Below are positions 26,458 to 34,693 of a DNA stretch of 64,000 nt, in pieces. The notes beneath the pieces are model-generated. The model was not told the DNA's origin, searched no databases, and saw nothing but the letters and a program-made list of their open reading frames with translations. This stretch comes from Pseudomonas sp. TCU-HL1. Its GTDB lineage: Bacteria > Pseudomonadota > Gammaproteobacteria > Pseudomonadales > Pseudomonadaceae. The first letter of the stretch is position 1, and every line of letters begins with the position of its first letter. Location of the stretch: contig NZ_CP015992.1 in the NCBI RefSeq assembly GCF_001708505.1, positions 4,650,001 through 4,714,000 on the forward strand. The letters are read 5' to 3'. The translations under genes and the position numbers were made by a program.

Positions 26458-28407
26458 CTAGCGCCAGGGCGCCGGCGCACCAAACAGTTGGCCCTGTACG
26501 CCCTGAATGCCCATTCCCCGCAGCACGTCCAGCTCCCCTTCCGTCTCCACACGCTCGGCGATCAGTGGCAGGTCGATGCTGTGGGCTGCGCGCTGCATGG
26601 CCTCGATGAACAGGCGCTTGTCGGCCTCCAAATCGATGGCACGGATGTAGCTGCCGTCGACCTTGAGGTAAGCCAGGCCCAGGCGAGCCAGGTTGCCGAT
26701 CATGCTGAAGCGGCCGCCGAAGTGTTGCAGGCTGAGGCCGAACCCCAGCTCCCGCAGACGCCGGGTGAGCTGTTCCAGTACGGCCTGTTCCGGCAACTGA
26801 TCCTCTTCCAGCTCCAGCACCAGACGTGAAGCAAACTGCGAATGTTTGCGCAGCAGCTCGAAGGCCTTTTCCAGTTGCTGCGGTTCCCGCAGCAGGGCGC
26901 CGGACAGATTGAGTGCCAGGGTCTCGCCGTGGCCGGCCATCTGTTCCAGCACCCGCTCGAGCATGAGCAGGTCGAGGCGCGCCATCCAACCGAACCGCTG
27001 CAGCCACGGCAGGAAACGCCCCGCCGGAATGTGCTCGCCACGCTCGTCACACAGGCGCGACAGCACCTTGTAATGCAGGACCCGGTGCCGATCCCGGCAC
27101 TCCACCACCGGCTGGAAATAGAGCTGGACTTGCCGCTGCGCCAGGGCCTTGCCGAGCAGTTGGTGCCAGGCATGGCGCTCATCGCCCACGCTCGGCGCCT
27201 CGCCCTGGGTCAAGGTGGCCCAGCTCCGTTCGGTCTGGCTTTCCGCCTTGGCCAGTGCCTCGTCGGCCAGGCGCAGCAGACAGGCAAGTTCGTCCCTTGG
27301 GCTGAACGGCACGAGACCCATGTGCGCCACCGGCAAGGCATCGGCCGCACCGGTACTTACCAGGTTGGCCAGGCCGCTATCGAGGCGCTGCGCCAGCTGT
27401 TCAGCCTCTTCGGCTACCAGCCCCGGCACCAGCAAGGCGAAATCGCCACCCCGGCTGCGCGCTACCAGTTGGCCAGCGCCCTGCCCCGCTGCCACCTGCG
27501 ACAACAGCTCGGCCACCGCCAGCAGCAACTGGTCGGTACGCTGGCCGCCCAGACGCTGGTTGAGGCTGGCCAGATCATGCACCCGTAGCAGCAGCAGGTA
27601 GCCCGCGCTGGCCTGGTCTTCGGCGCCCAAGCGCGCCTGCAACTGCATCTCGAAATACCGACGGTTGGCCAGGCCCGTCAGGCTGTCCCGATAAGCCTCG
27701 TCTCGCAGGCGCTCGCTGCGCTCGGCCTGTTCCTGGAACAGCGCCTTGAGCTTCTCCACCATCTGGTTCATCGCCTGGACCACGCGACGCAGTTCCGGCG
27801 TACGTGGCAATTCCGGCAGGCTGAGAAATTCGCGACGGGCTATGGCGTGGGACTGCTCGACCATGTAGTCCAGCGGCTTCAGCTGACGACGCAACAGGAC
27901 GGCGCCGAGTCCGGCGCTGGCCAGGCCGCAGGCCAGCAGCCAGCCAAGGCTGCCCAGCGCGCTTTGCCAGAGCCGGGCAAGAGCGAACAGCGGATGGCTC
28001 TGTACCTCCACCCGAGCGGCCTGCTGCCAGCCACGGCTGACGATGGCGTCGCCACCGGCCGAGCGCAGGTCAATCAAATCAACGAACCACTGCGGAACCT
28101 GGGCGCCCACTGCATCGGGCACGCCGGTGCGCTCCACCAGCACCTTGCCGCTCTCCAGCTCGACGACACGGATGTGCTCGAAATACCCGCTGTCGAAGAT
28201 GGAGCTGACCATCAACTCGACCATCGCCGGGTCATCGATGTGCGGGGTCAGCGATAACCCCAGCGCGGTCGCCGCATCCTGGGCGTGGGAGCGCAGCTGG
28301 TTGACGTACTGCTCCCGCGAGCTCTCCAGGCCAACCACGAAGCTACCGCTGAAGGCGACCACCAGGAACAGGCAGATGGCGATCAATAACTGTTTGAACA
28401 GAGACAT
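26458..28407 (-). CDS. lapD: c-di-GMP receptor controlling adhesin retention
   Basis: This 649-residue inner-membrane protein senses c-di-GMP in the cytoplasm and, when bound, sequesters the LapG protease in the periplasm. The order is: membrane span near 5-25, a periplasmic LapD/MoxY-type domain to about 150, a second span, HAMP, a degenerate GGDEF domain (RGGDF near 318) and a degenerate EAL domain (KVL in place of EAL near 446). Both catalytic signatures are lost, as in characterised LapD, which binds c-di-GMP but neither makes nor cleaves it. AGGAG precedes the start at 28407. lapG ends eight bases upstream, so the two are co-transcribed. Confidence 0.95.
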   Translation of the reverse strand: MSLFKQLLIAICLFLVVAFSGSFVVGLESSREQYVNQLRSHAQDAATALGLSLTPHIDDPAMVELMVSSIFDSGYFEHIRVVELESGKVLVERTGVPDAVGAQVPQWFVDLIDLRSAGGDAIVSRGWQQAARVEVQSHPLFALARLWQSALGSLGWLLACGLASAGLGAVLLRRQLKPLDYMVEQSHAIARREFLSLPELPRTPELRRVVQAMNQMVEKLKALFQEQAERSERLRDEAYRDSLTGLANRRYFEMQLQARLGAEDQASAGYLLLLRVHDLASLNQRLGGQRTDQLLLAVAELLSQVAAGQGAGQLVARSRGGDFALLVPGLVAEEAEQLAQRLDSGLANLVSTGAADALPVAHMGLVPFSPRDELACLLRLADEALAKAESQTERSWATLTQGEAPSVGDERHAWHQLLGKALAQRQVQLYFQPVVECRDRHRVLHYKVLSRLCDERGEHIPAGRFLPWLQRFGWMARLDLLMLERVLEQMAGHGETLALNLSGALLREPQQLEKAFELLRKHSQFASRLVLELEEDQLPEQAVLEQLTRRLRELGFGLSLQHFGGRFSMIGNLARLGLAYLKVDGSYIRAIDLEADKRLFIEAMQRAAHSIDLPLIAERVETEGELDVLRGMGIQGVQGQLFGAPAPWR

Positions 28408-28415
28408 CTCGACTC

Positions 28416-29123
28416 CTATCGGGCCGGTTCCACCGGGAACCCTTCGGCCTTCATCTTCTTGAGCAATTCCTGCCAGCGCGACAGGCGCTTGGCGTCCCCA
28501 ACCTGCTTGCCCCGACCGCTGCCGGCCAGCCACAGCCCCTCGGCGTTGAAGGCGTAGACCGGCAGCAAGTCGATACGCTGGTTGGCGGGGAGGATGGCGC
28601 CGACCAGGTTGTCCAGCACCAGCGGCATCGCGTCGGGCGAGGCGTAGTAGGTCAGCACCATATGCGCCTGGTTCAGGCGCAGCGCCTTGACGTAGGTAAT
28701 GCGCAGCTTCTCGCTGGGCACGCCGAGCTGCCGCAGGCTGAAGTACTTGGCGATGGCGAAGTCTTCACAGTCGCCGGCACCGATACGCAGGGCCTGTACC
28801 GGGGTGGCCCAGTAGTCCGTCTGGTCCCAGAGGCTGATGTCGTCGGTGAAACGCAGCTTGGCGTTGAAGAAGCGGTTCACCTCTTCCAGCTGCTTCTGCT
28901 CATTGACACCGGCAAGGCGCCCGAGCATGGCCTGCCAGTCGTCGATGCGTTGCTTGCCGGGTCCGAGGGGGCCGTAGAGGTTCTCAGCGCGCCGGCTGAT
29001 CAGAGTGAAGTCCCAGTCAGCCTGCAACACTCCCGTGAGCAGTGCCGGCAACAACGCCGCCACCAGGGCCGGCATCCGCCTTCCCCTGGGCGTATACCAG
29101 GTCTGCACGCTACGTCGGAGCAT
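28416..29123 (-). CDS. lapG: Periplasmic cysteine protease releasing the adhesin
   Basis: This bacterial transglutaminase-like cysteine protease cleaves LapA-type adhesins at the N-terminal TAAG site. The 235-residue product has the catalytic triad Cys119 (GAGDCEDFAIAKY), His154 (NQAHMVLTYY) and Asp171 (PLVLDNL). An N-terminal hydrophobic segment (ALVAALLPALLTGVLQA) should export it to the periplasm. A shorter start at 29075 (MPALVAALLP) would also leave a signal peptide and is possible. It is followed directly by lapD on the same strand and faces lapA. Confidence 0.94.
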   Translation of the reverse strand: MLRRSVQTWYTPRGRRMPALVAALLPALLTGVLQADWDFTLISRRAENLYGPLGPGKQRIDDWQAMLGRLAGVNEQKQLEEVNRFFNAKLRFTDDISLWDQTDYWATPVQALRIGAGDCEDFAIAKYFSLRQLGVPSEKLRITYVKALRLNQAHMVLTYYASPDAMPLVLDNLVGAILPANQRIDLLPVYAFNAEGLWLAGSGRGKQVGDAKRLSRWQELLKKMKAEGFPVEPAR

Positions 29124-29234
29124 CCACCATCCCGTCTCGGAGGCCGCCGGGCCCCGTGGAACAAGCCGCGAATGGTGCGGGCTGGACCCGAAAAAAACAA
29201 TGGCATTCTGCCGCTACGCAGCAGACGACAGCGC

Positions 29235-29316
29235 GTAGGGTGCACCGTGTGCACCAATGATTGCCCAGGGCCGCGCGGCGTCACATCGGAGCGCCGGTGC
29301 GCGCAGCGCACCCTAC
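29235..29316. repeat. GTAGGGTGC...GCACCCTAC palindromic repeat
   Basis: Nine-base outer arms GTAGGGTGC (29235-29243) and GCACCCTAC (29308-29316) enclose inner near-palindromes (GTGCACC and GGTGCGC). It is in the 217-bp gap between lapG and the DUF1145 gene and is similar to the degenerate copy at 9781-9853. No other feature is recognised in this gap. Confidence 0.65.
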
Positions 29317-29340
29317 CTGTAGAACGTCGGTGCACGTCCC

Positions 29341-29586
29341 TCAGCGCAAGCCGCGCAAGTGGAGGAAGCCGAACAGCAGCACCTGCAGGCGCTCGACCCA
29401 GGGGAACGGCCGCGCCTTGAGCCTGCGATTGAACAGAACGGTCTCGCCCACATGGGCCAGCAGGATCGCGCCGGCCGCCAGCAGCAAGGGCTGGTGCAGC
29501 GGCTCACCGAACGGATAGATGAGGTTGAACAGCGCCACCAGCCAGAACATGGCCAGGGCGCCCTTGAGGAAGGATGGCAAGTGCAT
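29341..29586 (-). CDS. DUF1145 small membrane protein
   Basis: This 81-residue protein has two predicted membrane helices: FLKGALAMFWLVALFNLIYPF near residues 6-26 and LLLAAGAILLAHVGETVLF near 34-52. The YPFGEPLHQPLLL and AHVGETVLFNRRLK phrases are typical of the DUF1145 family. The function is unknown. It is downstream of the sulfatase gene on the same strand with an 80-bp gap and may be expressed separately. Confidence 0.8.
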   Translation of the reverse strand: MHLPSFLKGALAMFWLVALFNLIYPFGEPLHQPLLLAAGAILLAHVGETVLFNRRLKARPFPWVERLQVLLFGFLHLRGLR

Positions 29587-29666
29587 GATGTCTCCCGAGT
29601 TCGCGGATCAGGTGGCCAGTGTGCCGCCGGTTTGCCTTGCGGCTCTCCGCACTTTCGGTTGGAGCC

Positions 29667-31454
29667 TCAACGCACGGTCAGGGCAATGGCCGCCTCCTCG
29701 AAATCGAAGCAACCGAGGAAGGTCTTGATGTCCAGCAGGTTGCCGTCCGTCTTCACATCGCCCAGAACCGCCCCCTTGAGCAGGCTGTTCTGGCCACTGA
29801 TGACGGTATCGAGATAGGTCTTGTCGAAAGTCAGCTTGAGCGTGGTGCCTTCAGGAATGCCCTTGTGCAACTCAGCTACGCCGCGGCGCACTTCCAGTGC
29901 CCACTCTTCATTGATGTCGGGAAACACGAAGCCCAGGGTCAGGTTCACGTCGGCGCTCTTTTCCGGGTCGATGCGGGTCACCCAGTTCTGCAGGAAGATG
30001 CGCGCCGGCAGGTTCTTCAGCATGTCGTCGGAGAGGAAGGCGTTGCGCATGCCCTGGGACAGATGCAGCGCGGCGTCGCCATCCAGCTTGCCTTCCAGCT
30101 CCATGGCGCTCATCAGGTACCAGTTGCGCCAGTTGATGTTCATGCTGGCGTAACCCAGGCGACGGAAGCTGCGCGCCTTGATCTCGCGGGCCAACTGGTC
30201 GTCGTGGTCGATGCGGATGGCGTAGCTCGACAGTTCGGCGGCCCATTGATAGTCACCCTTGAGGTAGGCCTCGCCAGCCGCCAGCAGCACCTTCTCGCGG
30301 CCACCCATCATGTCCACCAGGCGCTTGGCCTTCTCCATCGGCGGGGTCGGGTCGAGGTCCACCGGGTCGCCCTGGAACCAGCCCAGGTAGCCCTGGTAGA
30401 TCTGCCGCACACTGTGCTTCACAGTGCCGTAATACTCACGCAGGTAGGGGGTGTAGCCGGCGAGGTAGGACGGGAGCTTGACCTTCTCCACGAGTTCGTC
30501 CGGCGTCAGTCCCTTGTTCATCCAGCGCACGGTCTGGTCATGGACATAGGCGATGGCATCGCGAGTCATCCGCAGCACTTCCTCCACCTTGTCCTTGCCG
30601 GACACCGGCTGGCCGTGCAGCGGCACCATGTAATCGGCCTGGAAGGCGCGCAGCTTGTCGAGGCTGTTCACCCACACCACCGGGTCGCGGAACTTGGTGC
30701 CACGCAGGGTGTGGATGTTCGGCAGGGTCGGCCCCTGGGTCACTTCGGCGCTGATCAGCACCCGGTTCTGCGGCAGGAACAGCACGATTTCGTCCGGCGC
30801 TTCGCTGGGTACGTGGAGGAACTGCACCGGCAGGCCGGCGATGGTGGTGTCGAGCTTGTCCTTGAAGGTGATGGTGGGCGTGATGAAGGTGGACTTGCCC
30901 TCATGGGCCAGCGGGCCGAGGCCGGCGTTCATGTCCTTCTTGTCGGTATCCGGCAGCGCCGCACCGAAGCTGTAACCCGAGCGCATGCCGAGAATGGGGC
31001 CGACCAGCGCACCCTGGGTGATCACGTTCTCCAGCAGGGTTTCCTGGGCATAGATCTGCACCTCGCCGCTCTTCACCTGCTCTTCGCTGACGAAGCCTTT
31101 CACGCCGTTGATGTGGTCCGGGTGGAAGTGGGTGTAGACAATGGCCCTTATCGGCTTGTCGCTGATCTTGCGGAACTCCGCCAACACCTTGCGCGACTGC
31201 TCGGCCGACTCACCGGTGTCGACGATGATCAGCCCTTCGGGTGCCTCGATCATCACGCTGTTGGCGAGGTTCCAGCCCACCGCCGAATAGACGTTGTCGG
31301 CAATCCTGTAGACCTTTTCGCTGAAGTGCTTGGTGTGCTCGGCCAGCTCAGCGTTGATGCTGGGCTGGATGGTCTCTTTCGGCAATGCGGCGTCGGCGCC
31401 CAGTGGCAGTGCAGCGACCAGCAGCAGGCCGCTGAAACGGGTGGTGATGCGCAT
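29667..31454 (-). CDS. Alkylsulfatase of the SdsA type (metallo-beta-lactamase fold)
   Basis: This enzyme hydrolyses alkyl sulfates such as detergent-type esters to alcohol and sulfate. The 595-residue product has a signal peptide (SGLLLVAALPLGADA) and a metallo-beta-lactamase domain with the zinc motif THFHPDH at 108-114. Further metal-ligand regions are around EVTQGPTLPNIHTLRGT and MVPLHGQPVSGKD. A dimerisation region follows, and then a C-terminal SCP2-like domain. It is somewhat shorter than P. aeruginosa SdsA1. The start at 31454 begins directly at the signal peptide, although the ribosome-binding site is weak. The divergent LysR regulator probably controls it. Confidence 0.88.
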   Translation of the reverse strand: MRITTRFSGLLLVAALPLGADAALPKETIQPSINAELAEHTKHFSEKVYRIADNVYSAVGWNLANSVMIEAPEGLIIVDTGESAEQSRKVLAEFRKISDKPIRAIVYTHFHPDHINGVKGFVSEEQVKSGEVQIYAQETLLENVITQGALVGPILGMRSGYSFGAALPDTDKKDMNAGLGPLAHEGKSTFITPTITFKDKLDTTIAGLPVQFLHVPSEAPDEIVLFLPQNRVLISAEVTQGPTLPNIHTLRGTKFRDPVVWVNSLDKLRAFQADYMVPLHGQPVSGKDKVEEVLRMTRDAIAYVHDQTVRWMNKGLTPDELVEKVKLPSYLAGYTPYLREYYGTVKHSVRQIYQGYLGWFQGDPVDLDPTPPMEKAKRLVDMMGGREKVLLAAGEAYLKGDYQWAAELSSYAIRIDHDDQLAREIKARSFRRLGYASMNINWRNWYLMSAMELEGKLDGDAALHLSQGMRNAFLSDDMLKNLPARIFLQNWVTRIDPEKSADVNLTLGFVFPDINEEWALEVRRGVAELHKGIPEGTTLKLTFDKTYLDTVISGQNSLLKGAVLGDVKTDGNLLDIKTFLGCFDFEEAAIALTVR

Positions 31455-31518
31455 GGTTTGCTCGTGGATTGTTGTTGTAGGTCGCGACAGGCTGGCAGGC
31501 ACCTGCTAATAATTCCAA

Positions 31519-31533
31519 TGCATTCTTTTTGCA
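31519..31533 (+). promoter_or_regulatory. LysR-type operator candidate
   Basis: TGCATTCTTTTTGCA is an interrupted dyad (TGCA-N7-TGCA), within ATGCA...TGCAA flanks. It sits in the 98-bp gap between the divergent sulfatase and LysR genes, 20 bp from the LysR start. LysR regulators bind such dyads and often repress their own gene. Confidence 0.4.
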
Positions 31534-31552
31534 ATTTCGATGCAGCCAACGC

Positions 31553-32455
31553 ATGAATGACCTTCGCCAGCTCCGCCATTTCGTCGCCCTCGCTGAATAC
31601 GGCCACTTCGCCCGCGCAGCGGAAGCGGTCAACCTCAGCCAGCCGGCACTAAGCCGCAGCATCCAGGCCCTGGAGGCCAGCCTCGGCTGCAGCTTGCTGG
31701 ACCGTGCGCCGCGCCAGATCAGCCTCACCGCCCACGGCCGGCTAGTGCTGGAACACGCCAGGCGCCTGCTGGACGGCAGTCGTGCGCTGCACAGCGCAGT
31801 GACCCAACTGGACAACCTCGACAGCGGCGAGCTGCGCCTGGGGGCCGGCCCCTACCCCGCAGCCCGCCTGGTACCCCATGCCCTCGGACGCTTCGCCAGC
31901 CAGCACCCGGGTGTACGTGTGCAGCTCTGCCTGGAGAACTGGCACACGCTGCGCCAGCGGCTGCTGGACGACGCAATCGAGCTGTTCGTTGCCGACGTTC
32001 GCGAATTCGATGGCGATCCCATGCTGGACATCGTTCCCTTGCGTCGGCACACCGGCACCCTGTTCTGCCGTCCCGGGCATCCGCTACTGGAACAGGATCA
32101 GGTTCGCTTGGGTGACCTGGCTCGTTTTGCGCTGGCGGGAACCCAACTGCCAGTGGAGGTGGCAAGAGCCATCGGTGAGCTCGCCGGCAACGAAAAGCCG
32201 CTGGGCATCGAATGCGACAACTTCATGGTGTTGAAGGCAGTGGTCGCCGAGAGCGACGTGGTCAGCATGGCGCCTTGGGATGTGGTGGCCGAGGATGTGC
32301 TCACCGGGAGGCTGGCTGTGCTGGAGCCATTGTCGAACGTGCAGACCTCATCGGCCTATGGTGTGGTCAGCCATGCCGCGCGCAGCCTGTCTCCGGCTGC
32401 GCGGGCGATGCGGGAGCTGTTGCTGGAAGAGGACAGTCGATTTCCTGCTGACTAG
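31553..32455 (+). CDS. LysR-family transcription regulator
   Basis: This 300-residue DNA-binding regulator has the N-terminal winged HTH RQLRHFVALAEYGHFARAAEAVNLSQPALSRSIQALE in LysR form and a substrate-binding effector domain from about residue 90. The start at 31553 (MNDLRQLRHF) puts the HTH at the usual position; 31529 would add eight residues. It is divergent from the alkylsulfatase, which makes that gene the likely target. The effector is unknown. Its TAG stop overlaps the TAG of the convergent lipoprotein gene through a shared CTAG. Confidence 0.88.
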   Translation: MNDLRQLRHFVALAEYGHFARAAEAVNLSQPALSRSIQALEASLGCSLLDRAPRQISLTAHGRLVLEHARRLLDGSRALHSAVTQLDNLDSGELRLGAGPYPAARLVPHALGRFASQHPGVRVQLCLENWHTLRQRLLDDAIELFVADVREFDGDPMLDIVPLRRHTGTLFCRPGHPLLEQDQVRLGDLARFALAGTQLPVEVARAIGELAGNEKPLGIECDNFMVLKAVVAESDVVSMAPWDVVAEDVLTGRLAVLEPLSNVQTSSAYGVVSHAARSLSPAARAMRELLLEEDSRFPAD

Positions 32456-33036
32456 CGCCGGTTCTCCATCGACCAGTTGCTGCGGTTGTTGTTGTACCGA
32501 TTATTGTCGTGCGGCCGGGCCTCGTACCCCGGCTGCACCCGGTACTGCTGGCGGTACTCGGACTGGCGATAGCCCGGCTGGCGGTGATCGCGAGGACGCT
32601 GGACGGGGTGTGCATCATTCCGGCCCCAGGTCTGCAGGCGCGGCGTGTAGTCGTGGCGGCGTTCCTGGAAGTTGTCCTGGCGCGGCGGGTAATAGCGCCG
32701 GTCCTGGCGGTAGTTACGGTCGTTATCGTAGTAGCGCTTGTCGTAGTAGCGCTTGTCGTAGTGGTGCTTGTCGTAGTGGTGCTTGTTGGACCTGTAGTAG
32801 TCCTTGCGTCCGTCATAGTCACGACGGTCGTAATAGCGGCGATCGTAGTAACGGTCGTCGTAGCGATGTTCGACTATGCGATAGGTCGTCCTTGGCGGGT
32901 CGTCGTAATAGCGGTGCACACGGTAGTCGTCGCCGTCGTAATAGCGGCGGCCATAGTAATCGTTGTCGTAGTCATAGACGGCGCAGCCGCCCAGGGTCAG
33001 GCTCAATACGGCAAGGAAGAATGCTCGGTAGGACAT
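32452..33036 (-). CDS. Tyr/Arg/Asp-rich low-complexity lipoprotein
   Basis: This is a 193-residue predicted lipoprotein. The signal MSYRAFFLAVLSLTLGGC carries the lipobox LGGC with Cys18. The mature part is extraordinarily rich in Tyr, Arg, Asp and His, with degenerate repeats such as YYDRRYYDRR and HHYDKHHYDKRYYDKRYYD. The DNA carries a matching periodic GTAGTA-type pattern on the plus strand. No catalytic motif is seen and the function is unknown. The start at 33036 has GGAGG upstream. It is possibly a structural or envelope-associated protein. It converges on the LysR gene with overlapping stop codons. Confidence 0.7.
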   Translation of the reverse strand: MSYRAFFLAVLSLTLGGCAVYDYDNDYYGRRYYDGDDYRVHRYYDDPPRTTYRIVEHRYDDRYYDRRYYDRRDYDGRKDYYRSNKHHYDKHHYDKRYYDKRYYDNDRNYRQDRRYYPPRQDNFQERRHDYTPRLQTWGRNDAHPVQRPRDHRQPGYRQSEYRQQYRVQPGYEARPHDNNRYNNNRSNWSMENRR

Positions 33037-33171
33037 GGCGGCCTCCTTCGACCGCGAGGGGCGACGCAGACAGATGTCGGCGCCTGGGATTGCTCCCACT
33101 GCGTTGGACAACGGGGCCTACAGAACAGCGCTCGCTGCCTGTCGGAAAAATCCATTTCCAGGTGTTGCGAC

Positions 33172-33186
33172 GCACCAAGTTGATGC
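33172..33186 (+). promoter_or_regulatory. NtrC-like enhancer half-palindrome
   Basis: GCACCAAGTTGATGC fits the NtrC-type GCACC-N5-GGTGC pattern with one mismatch. It lies about 100 bp upstream of the sigma-54-like promoter at 33272-33288, a usual distance for an NtrC enhancer. This single site is suggestive only. Confidence 0.35.
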
Positions 33187-33271
33187 TGAACGCCCCATGA
33201 ACGGGCGCCGCATCCTCTCCAGACGCAACCGTCTTATCGCCAGAAGCCCGAGCCAGAGGCCTTGTGCAATC

Positions 33272-33288
33272 TTGGCACGCCCTTCGCT
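33272..33288 (+). promoter_or_regulatory. Sigma-54-type promoter of the guanidine operon
   Basis: TTGGCACGCCCTTCGCT has the invariant GG (33274-33275) and GC (33286-33287) separated by exactly ten bases, and matches TGGCACG-N4-TTGC with one mismatch. Transcription would begin near 33299, about 50 bases before the riboswitch. Nitrogen control of a guanidine-nitrogen operon makes biological sense. Confidence 0.6.
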
Positions 33289-33344
33289 TTGGCTTCGGTG
33301 TGCAGGAGCTACCCGGACGACCGGGTTCGCGGCACCACAATTTG

Positions 33345-33445
33345 CAAATGGCTGGCTAGGGTTCCGGTCCGCGAAAGCGGATGACTGGTCCGAGAGCTGG
33401 CGACCTCCAGCGAGGTTACACGGCGGGACAAAAGCCCGGGAGAAC
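33345..33445 (+). promoter_or_regulatory. Guanidine-I (ykkC) riboswitch
   Basis: The conserved core blocks are all present in order: CTAGGGTTCCG (33356-33366), ACTGGTCCGAGAG (33384-33396), ACACGG (33418-33423) and GGGACAAAAGCCCGGGAGA ending at 33443. This combination is diagnostic of the guanidine-I class. The segment GACCTCCAG (33402-33410), part of a small aptamer hairpin, is a perfect complement of the ribosome-binding region CTGGAGGTC (33496-33504) of the first gene, so ligand binding could free the ribosome-binding site. The rest of the 472-bp gap upstream holds only the promoter elements listed separately. Confidence 0.93.
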
Positions 33446-33508
33446 GCGCCCCTTGATTGGGAAGTGCCGCGCCGCTCCGCCCGCCCTGAAACGAACTGGA
33501 GGTCATCC

Positions 33509-34576
33509 ATGCACAAGCCCCGTCTGTTCGCCCTCGCCGTTGCCGGCCTCGCCGCCGCACTCAGCTTCAACACCTCCGCCGCCCAGAAGGACAGTTTCAA
33601 CGTCTGCTGGACTATCTATGCCGGCTGGATGCCCTGGGAGTACGGCGCCACCAAGGGCATCGTCGACAAGTGGGCGAAGAAGTACGGGATCGAGATCAAG
33701 GTCACCCAGCTCAACGACTACGTCGAGTCCATCAACCAGTACACCGCTGGTGGATTCGACGGCTGCACCATGACCAACATGGACGCCCTGACCATTCCCG
33801 CTGCCGGCGGCGTCGACAGCACCGCACTGATCGTTGGCGACTTCTCCAATGGCAACGACGGCGTGGTGGTCAAGGGCGAAGGCAAGACCCTGGCCGACCT
33901 CAAGGACATGCCTGTCAACCTGGTGGAGCTGTCCGTCTCCCACTACCTGCTGGCCCGCGCCCTGGAACGTGCCGACCTTTCCGAGAAAGACGTGCAGGTA
34001 GTGAACACCTCCGACGCCGACATCGCAGCGGCCTTCAACACCGCAGATGTCCAGGCCGTGACCACCTGGAACCCCATGCTCGCCGAGATCAAGGGCCAGC
34101 CCGGCACCAGCCTGGTGTTCGATTCCAGCAAGGTGCCCGGCGAGATCATGGACATGATGGTGGTCAACACCGAGACCCTGAAGGACAACCCCGCCCTGGG
34201 CAAGGCGCTGACCGGCGCCTGGTTCGAGATCGTCGCGCTGATGAACGCCGGCAACGCCGAAAGCACAGCAGCCCTGGAACACATGGCCAAGGCCTCCGGC
34301 ACCGACCTGGCCGGCTACCAGGCGCAACTGGCCGCCACCCGCCTGTTCCACACCCCGGCCGATGCCCTGTCCTTCGTCACCAGCCCGAAACTGCCGGCGA
34401 CCATGGACAAGGTGGCCAGCTTCAGCTTCCACCATGGCCTGCTGGGCGAAGGTGCCAAGGACGCCAACGCCGTGGGCATGAGCTTCGCCAAGGGCGTGGT
34501 CACCGGTGACAAGGGCAACGTCAAGCTGCGCTTCGACCCGACCTACGTGCAGCTGGCCGCAGACGGAAAGCTCTGA
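33509..34576 (+). CDS. ABC transporter solute-binding protein of the guanidine operon
   Basis: This 355-residue periplasmic binding protein is of the nitrate/sulfonate/taurine-like class. It has a signal peptide (MHKPRLFALAVAGLAAALSFNTSAA), then the mature fold with FNVCWTIYAGWMPWEYG and DGCTMTNMDALTIPAAGG. Such proteins are annotated 'urea carboxylase-associated' transporters. The riboswitch upstream suggests that the cargo is guanidine or a related compound. The start at 33509 has GGAGG at a good distance. It is the first gene of the operon, followed by permease and ATPase genes. Confidence 0.9.
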   Translation: MHKPRLFALAVAGLAAALSFNTSAAQKDSFNVCWTIYAGWMPWEYGATKGIVDKWAKKYGIEIKVTQLNDYVESINQYTAGGFDGCTMTNMDALTIPAAGGVDSTALIVGDFSNGNDGVVVKGEGKTLADLKDMPVNLVELSVSHYLLARALERADLSEKDVQVVNTSDADIAAAFNTADVQAVTTWNPMLAEIKGQPGTSLVFDSSKVPGEIMDMMVVNTETLKDNPALGKALTGAWFEIVALMNAGNAESTAALEHMAKASGTDLAGYQAQLAATRLFHTPADALSFVTSPKLPATMDKVASFSFHHGLLGEGAKDANAVGMSFAKGVVTGDKGNVKLRFDPTYVQLAADGKL

Positions 34577-34584
34577 ACCGATCC

Positions 34585-34668
34585 GTAGGTTGGCGCCGAG
34601 GAACGAGGCGCAACACCACCGCACTTCCAGGCCATTCGTTGGGCCTCGCTGCGCTCGGACCAACCTAC
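34585..34668. repeat. GTAGGTTGG...CCAACCTAC palindromic repeat within an operon
   Basis: Nine-base arms GTAGGTTGG (34585-34593) and CCAACCTAC (34660-34668) flank an internal region with GCCGAGG/CCTCG complementarity. It occupies most of the 117-bp gap between the binding-protein and permease genes. In mRNA it could protect the upstream message and lower permease expression relative to the binding protein. Confidence 0.65.
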
Positions 34669-34693
34669 ATGCCCTCACAACCGAGAACCTGCC

